A DNA stretch of 14,415 nucleotides from Firmicutes bacterium UBA1768 (GTDB lineage Bacteria; Bacillota; Clostridia; Peptostreptococcales; Anaerovoracaceae). Below, piece by piece: positions 6,779 to 13,894 of this stretch. The position numbers and the translations under genes are program-made. Each line of letters starts with the position of its first letter. Position 1 is the first letter of the stretch. The notes under the pieces are model-generated. The model was given only the letters and a program-made list of their open reading frames with translations. It made no database searches and was not told the origin of the DNA. Location of the stretch: NCBI GenBank assembly GCA_002315335.1, contig DCGW01000084.1, positions 78,204 through 92,618 on the forward strand. Reading direction: 5' to 3'.

Positions 6779-7690
6779 TTATATTTCAATTCCAAATGCA
6801 TGTAATAAAGCATTTACAGTATCCTGTCCATCCAGGCAAGTATCAATCAGATAACCTTTCTCATTGTTCCAATTAGCCAATCCTCGATAATAAAAGTTTT
6901 TCTTGCTTTCTTCAATAATAAACGGAACAATACAATGCTTCAAACATTCTTTGAACGCAATTAATCTTCCAACTCTTCCATTTCCATCCTGGAACGGATG
7001 AATTTTTTCAAACTCTGCGTGGAATGTAATTATATCTTCTAATGTGATATCATTTTTGCTCAAGTATTGATCAAGAAGGTTACTTATTGCTCTTTCCACA
7101 GCTTCCGGAGCAACGGTTTCTCTTCCGCCAACCATATTTGCTCTTTTCTTATAGCCACCGACAACAAACCAGGATAGAGTTGAATCCTTTGTATCATGCT
7201 TCAGAATATAGTGTAATTTCTTTATAATATTTTCGGATAAAGGTTCATCTGCAACATCAATACAGTAATCGATTGCTCTGAAATGATGAATAGTCTCTAA
7301 TATATCATCTATAAGAATTCCATCTCCAATATCTATCGTATTTGTTTCAAAAATCATTCGTGTTTGTTCTTCTGTTAATTTGCTGCCTTCCATATGATTT
7401 GAATTATATGTCATTCTAACCTGGAGCTCATGGTATATTCCACCTGAAATGCCGAACGACTTTTCTTCTATAAGATATTGAAGTAATGGATTATCAGATT
7501 TCTCTTCAAATAAATCCTGGGGTTTGCATTCCAGATAATCAGATATTTTTTGCAAAACAATTCTTGATATTTTTTCTCCTTTGGCTATTTTTGCGATTGT
7601 CCTTGATGAAATTCCCAACTTTTTTCCAAGTTCAGATTTACTTACTCCACACTCTTTTATGCGGTTAATTAACTTTGAATAATCAAACAT
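6779..7690 (-). CDS. XRE-family DNA-binding and class II Fic domain protein
   Basis: This 303-residue protein has an N-terminal helix-turn-helix (about 5-60, with SKSELGKKLGISSRTIAKIA) and a C-terminal Fic domain. The Fic core HPFQDGNGRVGR (231-242) is complete, with catalytic H231. Such domains usually transfer AMP from ATP to protein hydroxyls. The inhibitory helix motif S/TxxxE(G/N) is present before the domain as SNHMEG (97-102), which marks a class II, self-inhibited Fic protein. ATG 7690 was chosen because GGAGG lies 7 bases upstream. A longer in-frame reading would cross the promoter. The DNA-binding part and the repeats around its promoter suggest self-repression. The target is unknown. 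No separate antitoxin gene is adjacent. Confidence 0.92.
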   Translation of the reverse strand: MFDYSKLINRIKECGVSKSELGKKLGISSRTIAKIAKGEKISRIVLQKISDYLECKPQDLFEEKSDNPLLQYLIEEKSFGISGGIYHELQVRMTYNSNHMEGSKLTEEQTRMIFETNTIDIGDGILIDDILETIHHFRAIDYCIDVADEPLSENIIKKLHYILKHDTKDSTLSWFVVGGYKKRANMVGGRETVAPEAVERAISNLLDQYLSKNDITLEDIITFHAEFEKIHPFQDGNGRVGRLIAFKECLKHCIVPFIIEESKKNFYYRGLANWNNEKGYLIDTCLDGQDTVNALLHAFGIEI

Positions 7691-7705
7691 TAAAGCTCCT
7701 CCATT

Positions 7706-7743
7706 CTTTACTTTATTATACACACTTTGTACCAAAAGTAAAG
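7706..7743 (-). promoter_or_regulatory. Fic gene promoter framed by an inverted repeat
   Basis: On the minus strand TTTACT (7737-7742), 16 bases, then perfect TATAAT (7715-7720). The promoter is bracketed by a perfect 9-base inverted repeat: CTTTACTTT (7706-7714) and AAAGTAAAG (7735-7743). The repeat overlaps the -35 box and abuts the -10 box. A second ACTTT/AAAGT pair sits in the spacer. This is a likely operator, most simply for the protein's own XRE domain. Confidence 0.6.
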
Positions 7744-7841
7744 ACATCCTTTGTTGGCTTATTTTTGTATCAATTTACAATACCTGACAAAATCGTTTTT
7801 TTATGATATGATTAGTAAATAAACAGACATTGATATCAGCA

Positions 7842-7967
7842 TTCAGCGACGAGCTGGCAAGTGTTCGGATTCATAAAAATGAGTTTCTTGCACATAAAGA
7901 ACGCATTGTTCTGCGAAAAGAGTGGAACGCACCCATTTTTAAGCTCTGGTCAATCGTCTATGAATGA
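7842..7967 (+). pseudogene. Possible N-terminal scrap of an IS5-type transposase
   Basis: A 41-residue reading without a start (FSDELASVRIHKNEFLAHKE then RIVLRKEWNAPI) resembles the first residues of IS5-family transposases (KNEFL..m..ivPW.eW.ali). The likeness ends after NAPI, followed by a stop at 7965-7967. No inverted repeats or catalytic DDE region are nearby. It is short and diverged, so this is a weak call. Confidence 0.35.
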
Positions 7968-8020
7968 TTTTTCATTAATAATTTGATTAATCATATTTTG
8001 TAATCTTGAGGGATATTAAT

Positions 8021-9169
8021 ATGAAAAAGAAATTAGCTGTGATTCTTGCACTACTACTCGCTCTTACCATGGCACTCACAGGCTGTGAACGAGCAGATAT
8101 TCTAACGAAATTAACAAGTTTGACCGGTGCAACTACTACTTATAAGGCTGCGGTGTATTATCAGGGTAAATGGCGCTATTACGATACCTGTGCACAGGCC
8201 TGGGCAACCGCCAATGCCTGTAACGAAAGTGGTGTTATTTTCCAGCTTCTTACAGACTGGGTAGCCGACAGTAATGGCAGCTTTGACGATAACGGCGGTT
8301 ACGGAGATAATGGCTGGGGATTCTACAATGGCATGCTGAATTTTCAGGATCGTGGAGACGACGGCGGCGATAAGTACTCCTGGTTTGATGTGGATCTCAA
8401 TGGTCACACCATTGACAAAAACTTATATTCCGCGGGCAGTAATCACAACTTCTCAAATCCGGTGAAGAACAATCGCAGGGAAAACGGCAGAATCTTCCGT
8501 TTTGATGGCATCGACAGTAATCTCAATGTTCATATTTATGGTGGAACATTACGCGGAGCCAATTCGACAGGTGAAGGCGGCGCACTTTGGATGAATGACG
8601 AGGATGTCAATCTGACGCTTACAAATGTGACCATTACCGATAACTGTTCAGAGAAAAACGGCAGTGCGATCTATGTCGATATCTGTGATTCTCTCACACT
8701 CAATAATGTGGATATTGAGTGGAACTTCTGTGATGAAGATTCTAATCGTACCGCGGCGGTGAACTTTGATGATGGCGACTTCTATCTCTACGGCACTGTT
8801 CACATCCGAGAAAATTTCGGCAGAGCACTGATTAATGAAGACCACGGGCAGAATAACATCATGATGGATGCTTATTTCGACGCAGTGGATGTCAACAGCA
8901 CAAATCATTTCACCACTGGTGTCAAAGAATTCTCAGAGATTCACTTAACATACGTCACAGGTTTAGCTAATAGTCTCATTCAGATCACCGAGAAAACCAA
9001 AAACCGCGAAGACCAGAATTTTACAAGGGATGCATTTGTTCTTGACAAATATCTCAAAGATGGTGGTGCAAATAGAATTAGTATCGTTCGAGATAAATGC
9101 TTAGGGCGTGTTACTGGATACTACTTCGCCATTGATTATTTCGACTTTATTGATTACTCCGACTTATAA
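8021..9169 (+). CDS. Beta-helix surface lipoprotein of unknown function
   Basis: This 382-residue protein has a signal peptide with lipobox LTGC (C22), so it is lipid-anchored outside the membrane. Residues 40-80 (YYQGKWRYYDT, then AWATAN and VIFQLLTDW) match the lead-in seen in many secreted right-handed beta-helix proteins. From about 120 to 290 come helix-like rungs: FDVDLNGHTID, LNVHIYGGTLRG, GGALWMND, LTLTNVTITDN, GSAIYV, LTLNNVDIEWN, AVNFDDGDFYLYG. No pectate-lyase active site was recognised, and the region is too short for a large adhesin. The tail is rich in D, Y and F. ATG 8021 was taken because GAGGG lies 8 bases upstream and it opens the signal peptide. It is a single-gene unit. 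A carbohydrate-binding or surface role is a guess. Confidence 0.8.
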   Translation: MKKKLAVILALLLALTMALTGCERADILTKLTSLTGATTTYKAAVYYQGKWRYYDTCAQAWATANACNESGVIFQLLTDWVADSNGSFDDNGGYGDNGWGFYNGMLNFQDRGDDGGDKYSWFDVDLNGHTIDKNLYSAGSNHNFSNPVKNNRRENGRIFRFDGIDSNLNVHIYGGTLRGANSTGEGGALWMNDEDVNLTLTNVTITDNCSEKNGSAIYVDICDSLTLNNVDIEWNFCDEDSNRTAAVNFDDGDFYLYGTVHIRENFGRALINEDHGQNNIMMDAYFDAVDVNSTNHFTTGVKEFSEIHLTYVTGLANSLIQITEKTKNREDQNFTRDAFVLDKYLKDGGANRISIVRDKCLGRVTGYYFAIDYFDFIDYSDL

Positions 9170-9206
9170 TATAGGCGGTAACCGGCAAATAACCCGTGCA
9201 TTTAAT

Positions 9207-9260
9207 AAGGATCAAAAAAACTTTAATTCAAATAAAAGTTATTTTGATCCTTTTTAGTTT
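9207..9260 (+). terminator. Rho-independent terminator of the lipoprotein gene
   Basis: AAGGATCAAAA (from 9207) pairs with TTTTGATCCTT (to 9252), with an inner AACTTT/AAAGTT pairing, followed by TTTTTAGTTT. It lies between two convergent genes. On the minus strand the stem is not followed by a good T-run, so it serves mainly the lipoprotein gene. Confidence 0.85.
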
Positions 9261-9385
9261 AATTGCAATGGACTAATTAACTGACAACCCGGAGGGCAGA
9301 TTATTTGATTAGAAAAGTTGTCCCGGAAGTTTCAGTTTTTCCTTACAAGATTCTCTATATATTATCAACAGTTCTCATTCATAAA

Positions 9386-10165
9386 TCAGCTATACATTTT
9401 CCCTACAATCCAATAAGAAAACCTCGTAGGAAGAAAACGGAACAAGTCACAAAAAACCCTGTATTTTCGCCCTACAACAGTTACAGGTCGCGGATTTTTC
9501 GCCAAGGCTGTGCGAACTATGGATTCCGCCACATATTCCGAAGACATTCCGCTCCGTTCATCTTTTTCCATAGAAGCCGTAGCAGAACTGTTTCGACAGT
9601 AAATAGAATCATATGACGATTCCTTTTCACGAGAATCCGTAAAACCGGTACAGGCATCTCCGGGAGATACAACAGCCACCTTAATGCCAAATTCTCTAAC
9701 TTCATTTCGAAGTGCCAGCGCAGCGCTCATAACTGCAGCCTTGGTGGCAGAGTACATAGCCTGATAAGGAACAGCAATCTCTGCGGCAACTGAACTGACA
9801 AACAGAATGCACCCCGAACCTTGTGTACGCATTGTGGGCAAAACCGCCTGAGTACATGACAATGCCCCGAGAAAATTCACATTTAAAATATGCTCAGCAC
9901 TTTTCTCACTGACAAACTCTAACGGTCCTGAAATGCCCATTCCAGCATTGTTTACTAAAATATCAATTCGCCCTTCTTTTTCCAGAATTGAAGCGATGGC
10001 ATTATCGATGTCCTTCCGACACATAATATCTACGGACAATCCGTTCACACCTTCCGGCACCGTTCCCCGTCTTGAAACTCCATATACAACATATCCTCTT
10101 TCTTTAAGTTTACGGCATATGTCATATCCAAAACCGGAGCTTGCACCTGTTACAACAGCGATCAT
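9386..10165 (-). CDS. Short-chain reductase, 3-ketosphinganine-reductase-like, NADP type
   Basis: This 259-residue classical SDR has the cofactor loop TGASSGFG (6-13), basic residues after the second strand (SRR, 31-33) that favour NADP(H), NNAG (72-75), N97, and catalytic S125, Y138 and K142 (YSATK). Its start overlaps the stop of the large ligase-ACP-oxoamine synthase gene as ATGA, so the two are translated together. From that pairing it most likely reduces the 2-amino-3-ketone made by its partner to an amino alcohol, as 3-dehydrosphinganine reductase does. A different ketone or an unrelated role cannot be excluded from sequence. The C-terminal part (FCDLFRFLPTRFSYWIVGK) is hydrophobic and may touch the membrane. 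It ends the operon. Confidence 0.85.
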   Translation of the reverse strand: MIAVVTGASSGFGYDICRKLKERGYVVYGVSRRGTVPEGVNGLSVDIMCRKDIDNAIASILEKEGRIDILVNNAGMGISGPLEFVSEKSAEHILNVNFLGALSCTQAVLPTMRTQGSGCILFVSSVAAEIAVPYQAMYSATKAAVMSAALALRNEVREFGIKVAVVSPGDACTGFTDSREKESSYDSIYCRNSSATASMEKDERSGMSSEYVAESIVRTALAKNPRPVTVVGRKYRVFCDLFRFLPTRFSYWIVGKMYS

Positions 10166-13100
10166 AAAAGAAAACCTTCCTTTCTCATCACATCAGCCGT
10201 TTCAGTAATTGCCTTTTCAAGCTGTTCGATGCTGTGCGTTGCAGAAATGGTAAAACGCAAACGGCTTTGCCCCTTAGGTACGGCAGGATACATAGCAGGC
10301 GGAACAAATACACCACGTTCAATCAAGGCGGCAGATACTTTGGCTGCATCTAAATCTGAGCCGATCAATATTGGTACAATCGCACTTTCTCCTGCCAGAC
10401 AGATATTCATACCCTCTTCTTTGGCACGTCTGACAAAATACGAAATGTTGCGATGAAGCTGTTTGACTATTGAATTGTCTCTACGAATAATTTCAATCGC
10501 TTTCATACAGGCCGCTGCCAATGGAGGTGCAATTCCGGCAGTAAACACAAATCCATTCATATTATAGCGCAGATACTCTATAATGCTGTGATCTGCCGCA
10601 ATATATCCACCGCAAGTACCTAATGCCTTACTCATTGTGCCATATTTTATATCTATATCTCCTGATTCAAGATGGAAATACTCATCAACACCCCCGGCAT
10701 TATCACCCAGAACACCATTGGAATGTGCTTCATCCACCATCAGGAAACAACGGTACTTTTTCTTGAGTTCAACAAATTTAGGAATCGGTGCCACATCTCC
10801 GTCCATACTATAAACACCTTCCACAATGATAATTACCTTGTTATAACGACCTTCCACAGCCTTGAGAATTGTCTCCAACTGATTTAAATTGTTATGTTCA
10901 AAAGCCCTGCTGTCGGCCATGGAGAGTCGCACACCCTCCGTAAGTGAATTATGAGAAAGATTATCATAGACAATAAAGTCTCCCTTTTGTGCAAAGCAGC
11001 TTACAAAGGACAGGTTGGTTGCCCAACCTCCGGTGCAAACTATAGCATCCTCAGTATGTTTCCATTCGGCAATGGTTTTTTCCAGCTCACGATATAAAGT
11101 CTTTTCGCCGGCAAGTGTACGGCTGCCGCTGGCAGAGGTTCCGTATTTTTTGATTGCATCGATAGCGGCCTGCTCAGTTTCAGGATTTCCGGACATTCCA
11201 AGATAGTTATAAGAGCCTAAATTGATTACTTCTTTGTTGTTGATAACACTTGTATCTCGAATCAGGCTGTCATGAGGAATGAAATAAGGATTGATACCCT
11301 CATAAAAAGTTTCCTCCATACGCCTGCGCATATAAAGATATTCCTTACTTTCAGAAAAGTTCGTAATACGATTTGCAGAATCCTCCGTATCAGCTACAAT
11401 CGTAACATCTTCTTCAATACCATGCAGTTTGCAGTATATCTTTTTCGCGGTAAGATAGCAGTTTTCCATTTGTGCAATGTCGGCATCAGTATTCACAATT
11501 CCATATTTTTCTTCTAACTCACAGAACAAACTCAGAATCGTCAGACTGTCTCCTCCAAGACCCGTTATAAAATGATCATTATCCTTTATTGAATCCTCTT
11601 CAATACCAAGTATATCTGCAACGAGCGTCTTGACAGTATGCAGGATATCTTGAAATTCCTCAGTAGTCTCATAGCCTTCCACATTTCCAGGTGATGCTTT
11701 CTGTGTATCTGATGATTGCAAAGCAGCATCAGATGAATAAAGTTCCACGGCGAGACTCGACCATGAGCCATTCTCAATTCCATGTTTTATAAACTGTCGT
11801 TTTACCTTCATACTGCCCGACATAGGAAGTTCTTTTTCAGAAAAATACACGCGGACAGGGCGTTCATTCAGTAAGAGCTTTTTGTTTCTTTGACGAATTT
11901 CCTCACAAATGATATCAAGCTCACCATGAGCCTTTACAACAAGTGCCACAGTATCGTAAATGCCATCGGAAATTCCCACCATTGCCAGGCTGTCAACTCC
12001 TTCTATTCCGGCAAATTTATCCTCTATCTCATCAGGGTAAATGTTTTCTCCGGAGGCACCTATAATTACATCCTTCAATCGACCGACAATATATAGTCCA
12101 TCAGGCTTTTTAACTACCAAATCTCCGGTAGAAAACCATTCTTCTTTTTTTCTTTGTATCACTTTTCCGTCTTCAATGCCTGCCGCATACAATGCCCCGC
12201 CTCGAAGCAAAAGTTCCCCAGGGGTTCCATCCGGCGCATCAATTTTCCACTCGGTCAGAGTAAATGGTATCCCTATGCTTCCCTTTTTTCGTTGAGCCGC
12301 ATCCAAAGAACGTTCTACTGCAATAATTCCGGTTTCTGTCATACCGAACCCGTTGCACAATGGATAACCGATGCTGTTAATAATATCCAACGTAGTTTCA
12401 GGAATGTGACCGCCACCGGTAATCATAGAGCGAATCTGAGTACCGAGAGTTTTCTCCTGAATAATTTGCTTGATTTCCGGTGAAAGCTTATGGATATCCT
12501 GATTTCCCAACTGTTTAATAATTCCGTTTGCCAACGCATTAAAAAACATAGGAATGCAATATAAGTGCGTAACACCGTGCTTTTGGCAAGTTCCCAAAAT
12601 TGTCTGCACACTTTTATCAGGAAGATACACCAATGTTTTTCCTGTGCAGGAATACAGCAGATATACTACAGATAATCCAAAAACATGATGAAACGGTAAA
12701 AAAGCCAGAAGCTTACATGGCTTAGTCTCTACAAACGGCATATCCGGATTCAGCTTTTTTGCTTCGTCGAAGCTGAGAATATGGTTAGCAATAGTTTCGC
12801 CGTCATATAAGAAAATGCGTCCGCTACCGGTGGTTCCTGATGTACATAGCGCAACGTAGTTTCCCCATTTTTCCTCACCCGATACGCCCTCATTCAATAA
12901 ATCCGCAGCCGGAATAAATGGCAGTGACACATTGGCGATGGGCTTTTCCGCCACATAGGTCACAGCATGGGCCTCTTTCAGAATCTGACCGTTCAAATCG
13001 GGATCAGCAGAAGGATTTAACAGCAACGGCGTATTTCCGCTCATCAGTATTGCCCACATAAGAACAGGCCAGTCCATATTTGTTTCATAACTCAATCCGA

Positions 13101-13320
13101 TTATCTGTCCTTCTCCAGAATTCCATTTTGTCTGCAAATATCCACATGCCCATCGAGACATCTCAATATATTCGACATAGCTGCGCTGCAATTTTTTTCC
13201 GGTTTTATCAGTCATTTCTGCAGCAATATCATCACCGAATTGTGCCATTCTATAAAACATACTTCGAAAGCTTGCATCTTTTTTCAGCGCTTCAAGAGTA
13301 TTTTCCCATACATTAACCAT
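10162..13320 (-). CDS. Acyl-AMP ligase / acyl carrier protein / alpha-oxoamine synthase fusion
   Basis: One chain of 1052 residues holds three enzymes. Residues 1-520 are an adenylate-forming ligase: TSGTTGSG (160-167), GFGMTETG (324-331), STGD (397-400), GRLKDVIIGASGENIYPDEI (413-432) and catalytic K505. About 555-635 is an acyl carrier protein, with the phosphopantetheine serine S592 in GGDSL. Residues 658-1052 are a PLP-dependent alpha-oxoamine synthase (serine palmitoyltransferase/AONS/KBL family): H790 in LSHNS, D863 and H866 in VDEAHSNG, and the PLP lysine K898 in TMSKALG. Predicted path: activate a fatty acid as acyl-AMP, load it on the cis carrier, condense it with an amino acid with loss of CO2. 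Amino acid and chain length are unknown. ATG 13320 follows AAAGGA at 12 bases. In-frame ATG 13332 and GTG 13341 lack a usable site. The stop overlaps the SDR start. Confidence 0.92.
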   Translation of the reverse strand: MVNVWENTLEALKKDASFRSMFYRMAQFGDDIAAEMTDKTGKKLQRSYVEYIEMSRWACGYLQTKWNSGEGQIIGLSYETNMDWPVLMWAILMSGNTPLLLNPSADPDLNGQILKEAHAVTYVAEKPIANVSLPFIPAADLLNEGVSGEEKWGNYVALCTSGTTGSGRIFLYDGETIANHILSFDEAKKLNPDMPFVETKPCKLLAFLPFHHVFGLSVVYLLYSCTGKTLVYLPDKSVQTILGTCQKHGVTHLYCIPMFFNALANGIIKQLGNQDIHKLSPEIKQIIQEKTLGTQIRSMITGGGHIPETTLDIINSIGYPLCNGFGMTETGIIAVERSLDAAQRKKGSIGIPFTLTEWKIDAPDGTPGELLLRGGALYAAGIEDGKVIQRKKEEWFSTGDLVVKKPDGLYIVGRLKDVIIGASGENIYPDEIEDKFAGIEGVDSLAMVGISDGIYDTVALVVKAHGELDIICEEIRQRNKKLLLNERPVRVYFSEKELPMSGSMKVKRQFIKHGIENGSWSSLAVELYSSDAALQSSDTQKASPGNVEGYETTEEFQDILHTVKTLVADILGIEEDSIKDNDHFITGLGGDSLTILSLFCELEEKYGIVNTDADIAQMENCYLTAKKIYCKLHGIEEDVTIVADTEDSANRITNFSESKEYLYMRRRMEETFYEGINPYFIPHDSLIRDTSVINNKEVINLGSYNYLGMSGNPETEQAAIDAIKKYGTSASGSRTLAGEKTLYRELEKTIAEWKHTEDAIVCTGGWATNLSFVSCFAQKGDFIVYDNLSHNSLTEGVRLSMADSRAFEHNNLNQLETILKAVEGRYNKVIIIVEGVYSMDGDVAPIPKFVELKKKYRCFLMVDEAHSNGVLGDNAGGVDEYFHLESGDIDIKYGTMSKALGTCGGYIAADHSIIEYLRYNMNGFVFTAGIAPPLAAACMKAIEIIRRDNSIVKQLHRNISYFVRRAKEEGMNICLAGESAIVPILIGSDLDAAKVSAALIERGVFVPPAMYPAVPKGQSRLRFTISATHSIEQLEKAITETADVMRKEGFLL

Positions 13321-13335
13321 ATCTACACTCATTCC

Positions 13336-13384
13336 TTTCACTTAGCTCATACAAAAAAACGTTATAAATAAGTTTCACTGAGCT
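13336..13384. repeat. Direct repeat flanking the start region of the ligase-oxoamine synthase operon
   Basis: TTTCACTTAGCT (13336-13347) and TTTCACTGAGCT (13373-13384) match at 11 of 12 bases, 37 bases apart. The first copy overlaps the ribosome site of the large gene. A possible -10 box (TATAAC on the minus strand, 13361-13366) lies between them, but no good -35 box was found. The pair may be a regulator site. Confidence 0.35.
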
Positions 13385-13658
13385 GATTTTTCTTTATAAT
13401 TATTCTTATTTTATTATCTGACCATATTTTCATAATCATGAATTCAAGACAAATTCTATATAACGTAATGCTCCATATAGTTCCTTACCCAGATTCTGCT
13501 TAAGTTTTTTTTACTGCTTTATTTTGAACAAATGACCCATGATACAAAACCACACTTCTACGCCCCTTTTGTTCATAACTTCAATAATATCATTTACTAT
13601 ATATTCCTTGCCTTGTATGTGCAAAGCTTACTTTGTATTCCCACTGAGTTATCTTGTT
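13385..13658. other. Gene-free AT-rich stretch
   Basis: Nothing convincing was seen here. Readings are short, without ribosome sites, and hydrophobic by AT-richness. The region may hold the upstream part of the operon promoter (minus strand) and the lost front of the antitoxin remnant to its right. Confidence 0.4.
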
Positions 13659-13772
13659 ATAGACTTCAGCAGGGCTGACAAAGAAATTACAGTTCCTGAC
13701 GAAGATGTGTTTACACTGTCACAAAGAATCATCCCTGAAAACAAGGAAGCCTATGAGGTTCTTGCAAAATGA
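13659..13772 (+). pseudogene. C-terminal remnant of a toxin-antitoxin antitoxin gene
   Basis: The reading ADKEITVPDEDVFTLSQRII then PENKEAYEVLAK and a TGA stop looks like the end of a small antitoxin (the ..LS..L...N.EAYE.LAK type tail found before Doc toxins). Upstream the same frame turns into unrelated hydrophobic sequence without a ribosome site, so the front is lost. The stop overlaps the ATG of a Doc-like start as ATGA, the usual antitoxin-toxin layout. The family name is a recollection, not a database result. Confidence 0.5.
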
Positions 13773-13824
13773 TCAGACTCTCTAAAAAGCAGGTTTTATG
13801 ATGCACAATCAACTCATTGAAATA
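13769..13824 (+). pseudogene. Doc (death-on-curing) toxin remnant, frameshifted
   Basis: MIRLSKKQVL (13769-13798) matches the first residues of Doc-family toxins. One base is missing after 13798; past it the next frame continues MHNQLIEI (13801-13824), giving together QVL-MHNQLIE as in Doc. After this the likeness is lost, and the Fic core motif (HPFxxGNKR) is absent. GAGG lies 10 bases before the ATG. The remnant is short but the junction with the antitoxin tail supports it. Confidence 0.55.
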
Positions 13825-13837
13825 ATCAAGCCTACAC

Positions 13838-13886
13838 GGAAAAATAAATGTATCCAAAAGATAATATCTCATGTAAATGGATACAT
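13838..13886 (-). terminator. Inverted-repeat terminator after the ATPase gene
   Basis: ATGTATCCA (13848-13856) and TGGATACAT (13878-13886) form a perfect 9-base stem over a 21-base loop. On the minus strand a T-rich run (13838-13847) follows, just after the ATPase stop at 13895. A T-run also follows on the plus strand, so it may work both ways. The long loop makes it a moderate call. Confidence 0.5.
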
Positions 13887-13894
13887 CAATCTTT

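Noticed and set aside
7691-7747. Extended N-terminus of the Fic protein from a start near 7747
   Set aside because: It would cover the promoter, whereas ATG 7690 has an ideal GGAGG and opens the HTH domain.
7984-7993. TGATTAATCA palindrome upstream of the lipoprotein gene
   Set aside because: Ten AT-rich bases are too short to stand out, and no promoter boxes are clearly placed around them.
9291-9616. Plus-strand reading from TTG 9305 with GGAGG a few bases upstream
   Set aside because: Most of it is antisense to the well-supported SDR gene, and the protein is basic low-complexity sequence without a known pattern.
13539-13658. Front part of the plus-strand reading that contains the antitoxin tail
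   Set aside because: Hydrophobic, no ribosome site, no family likeness. Only the last 37 residues look like coding sequence.
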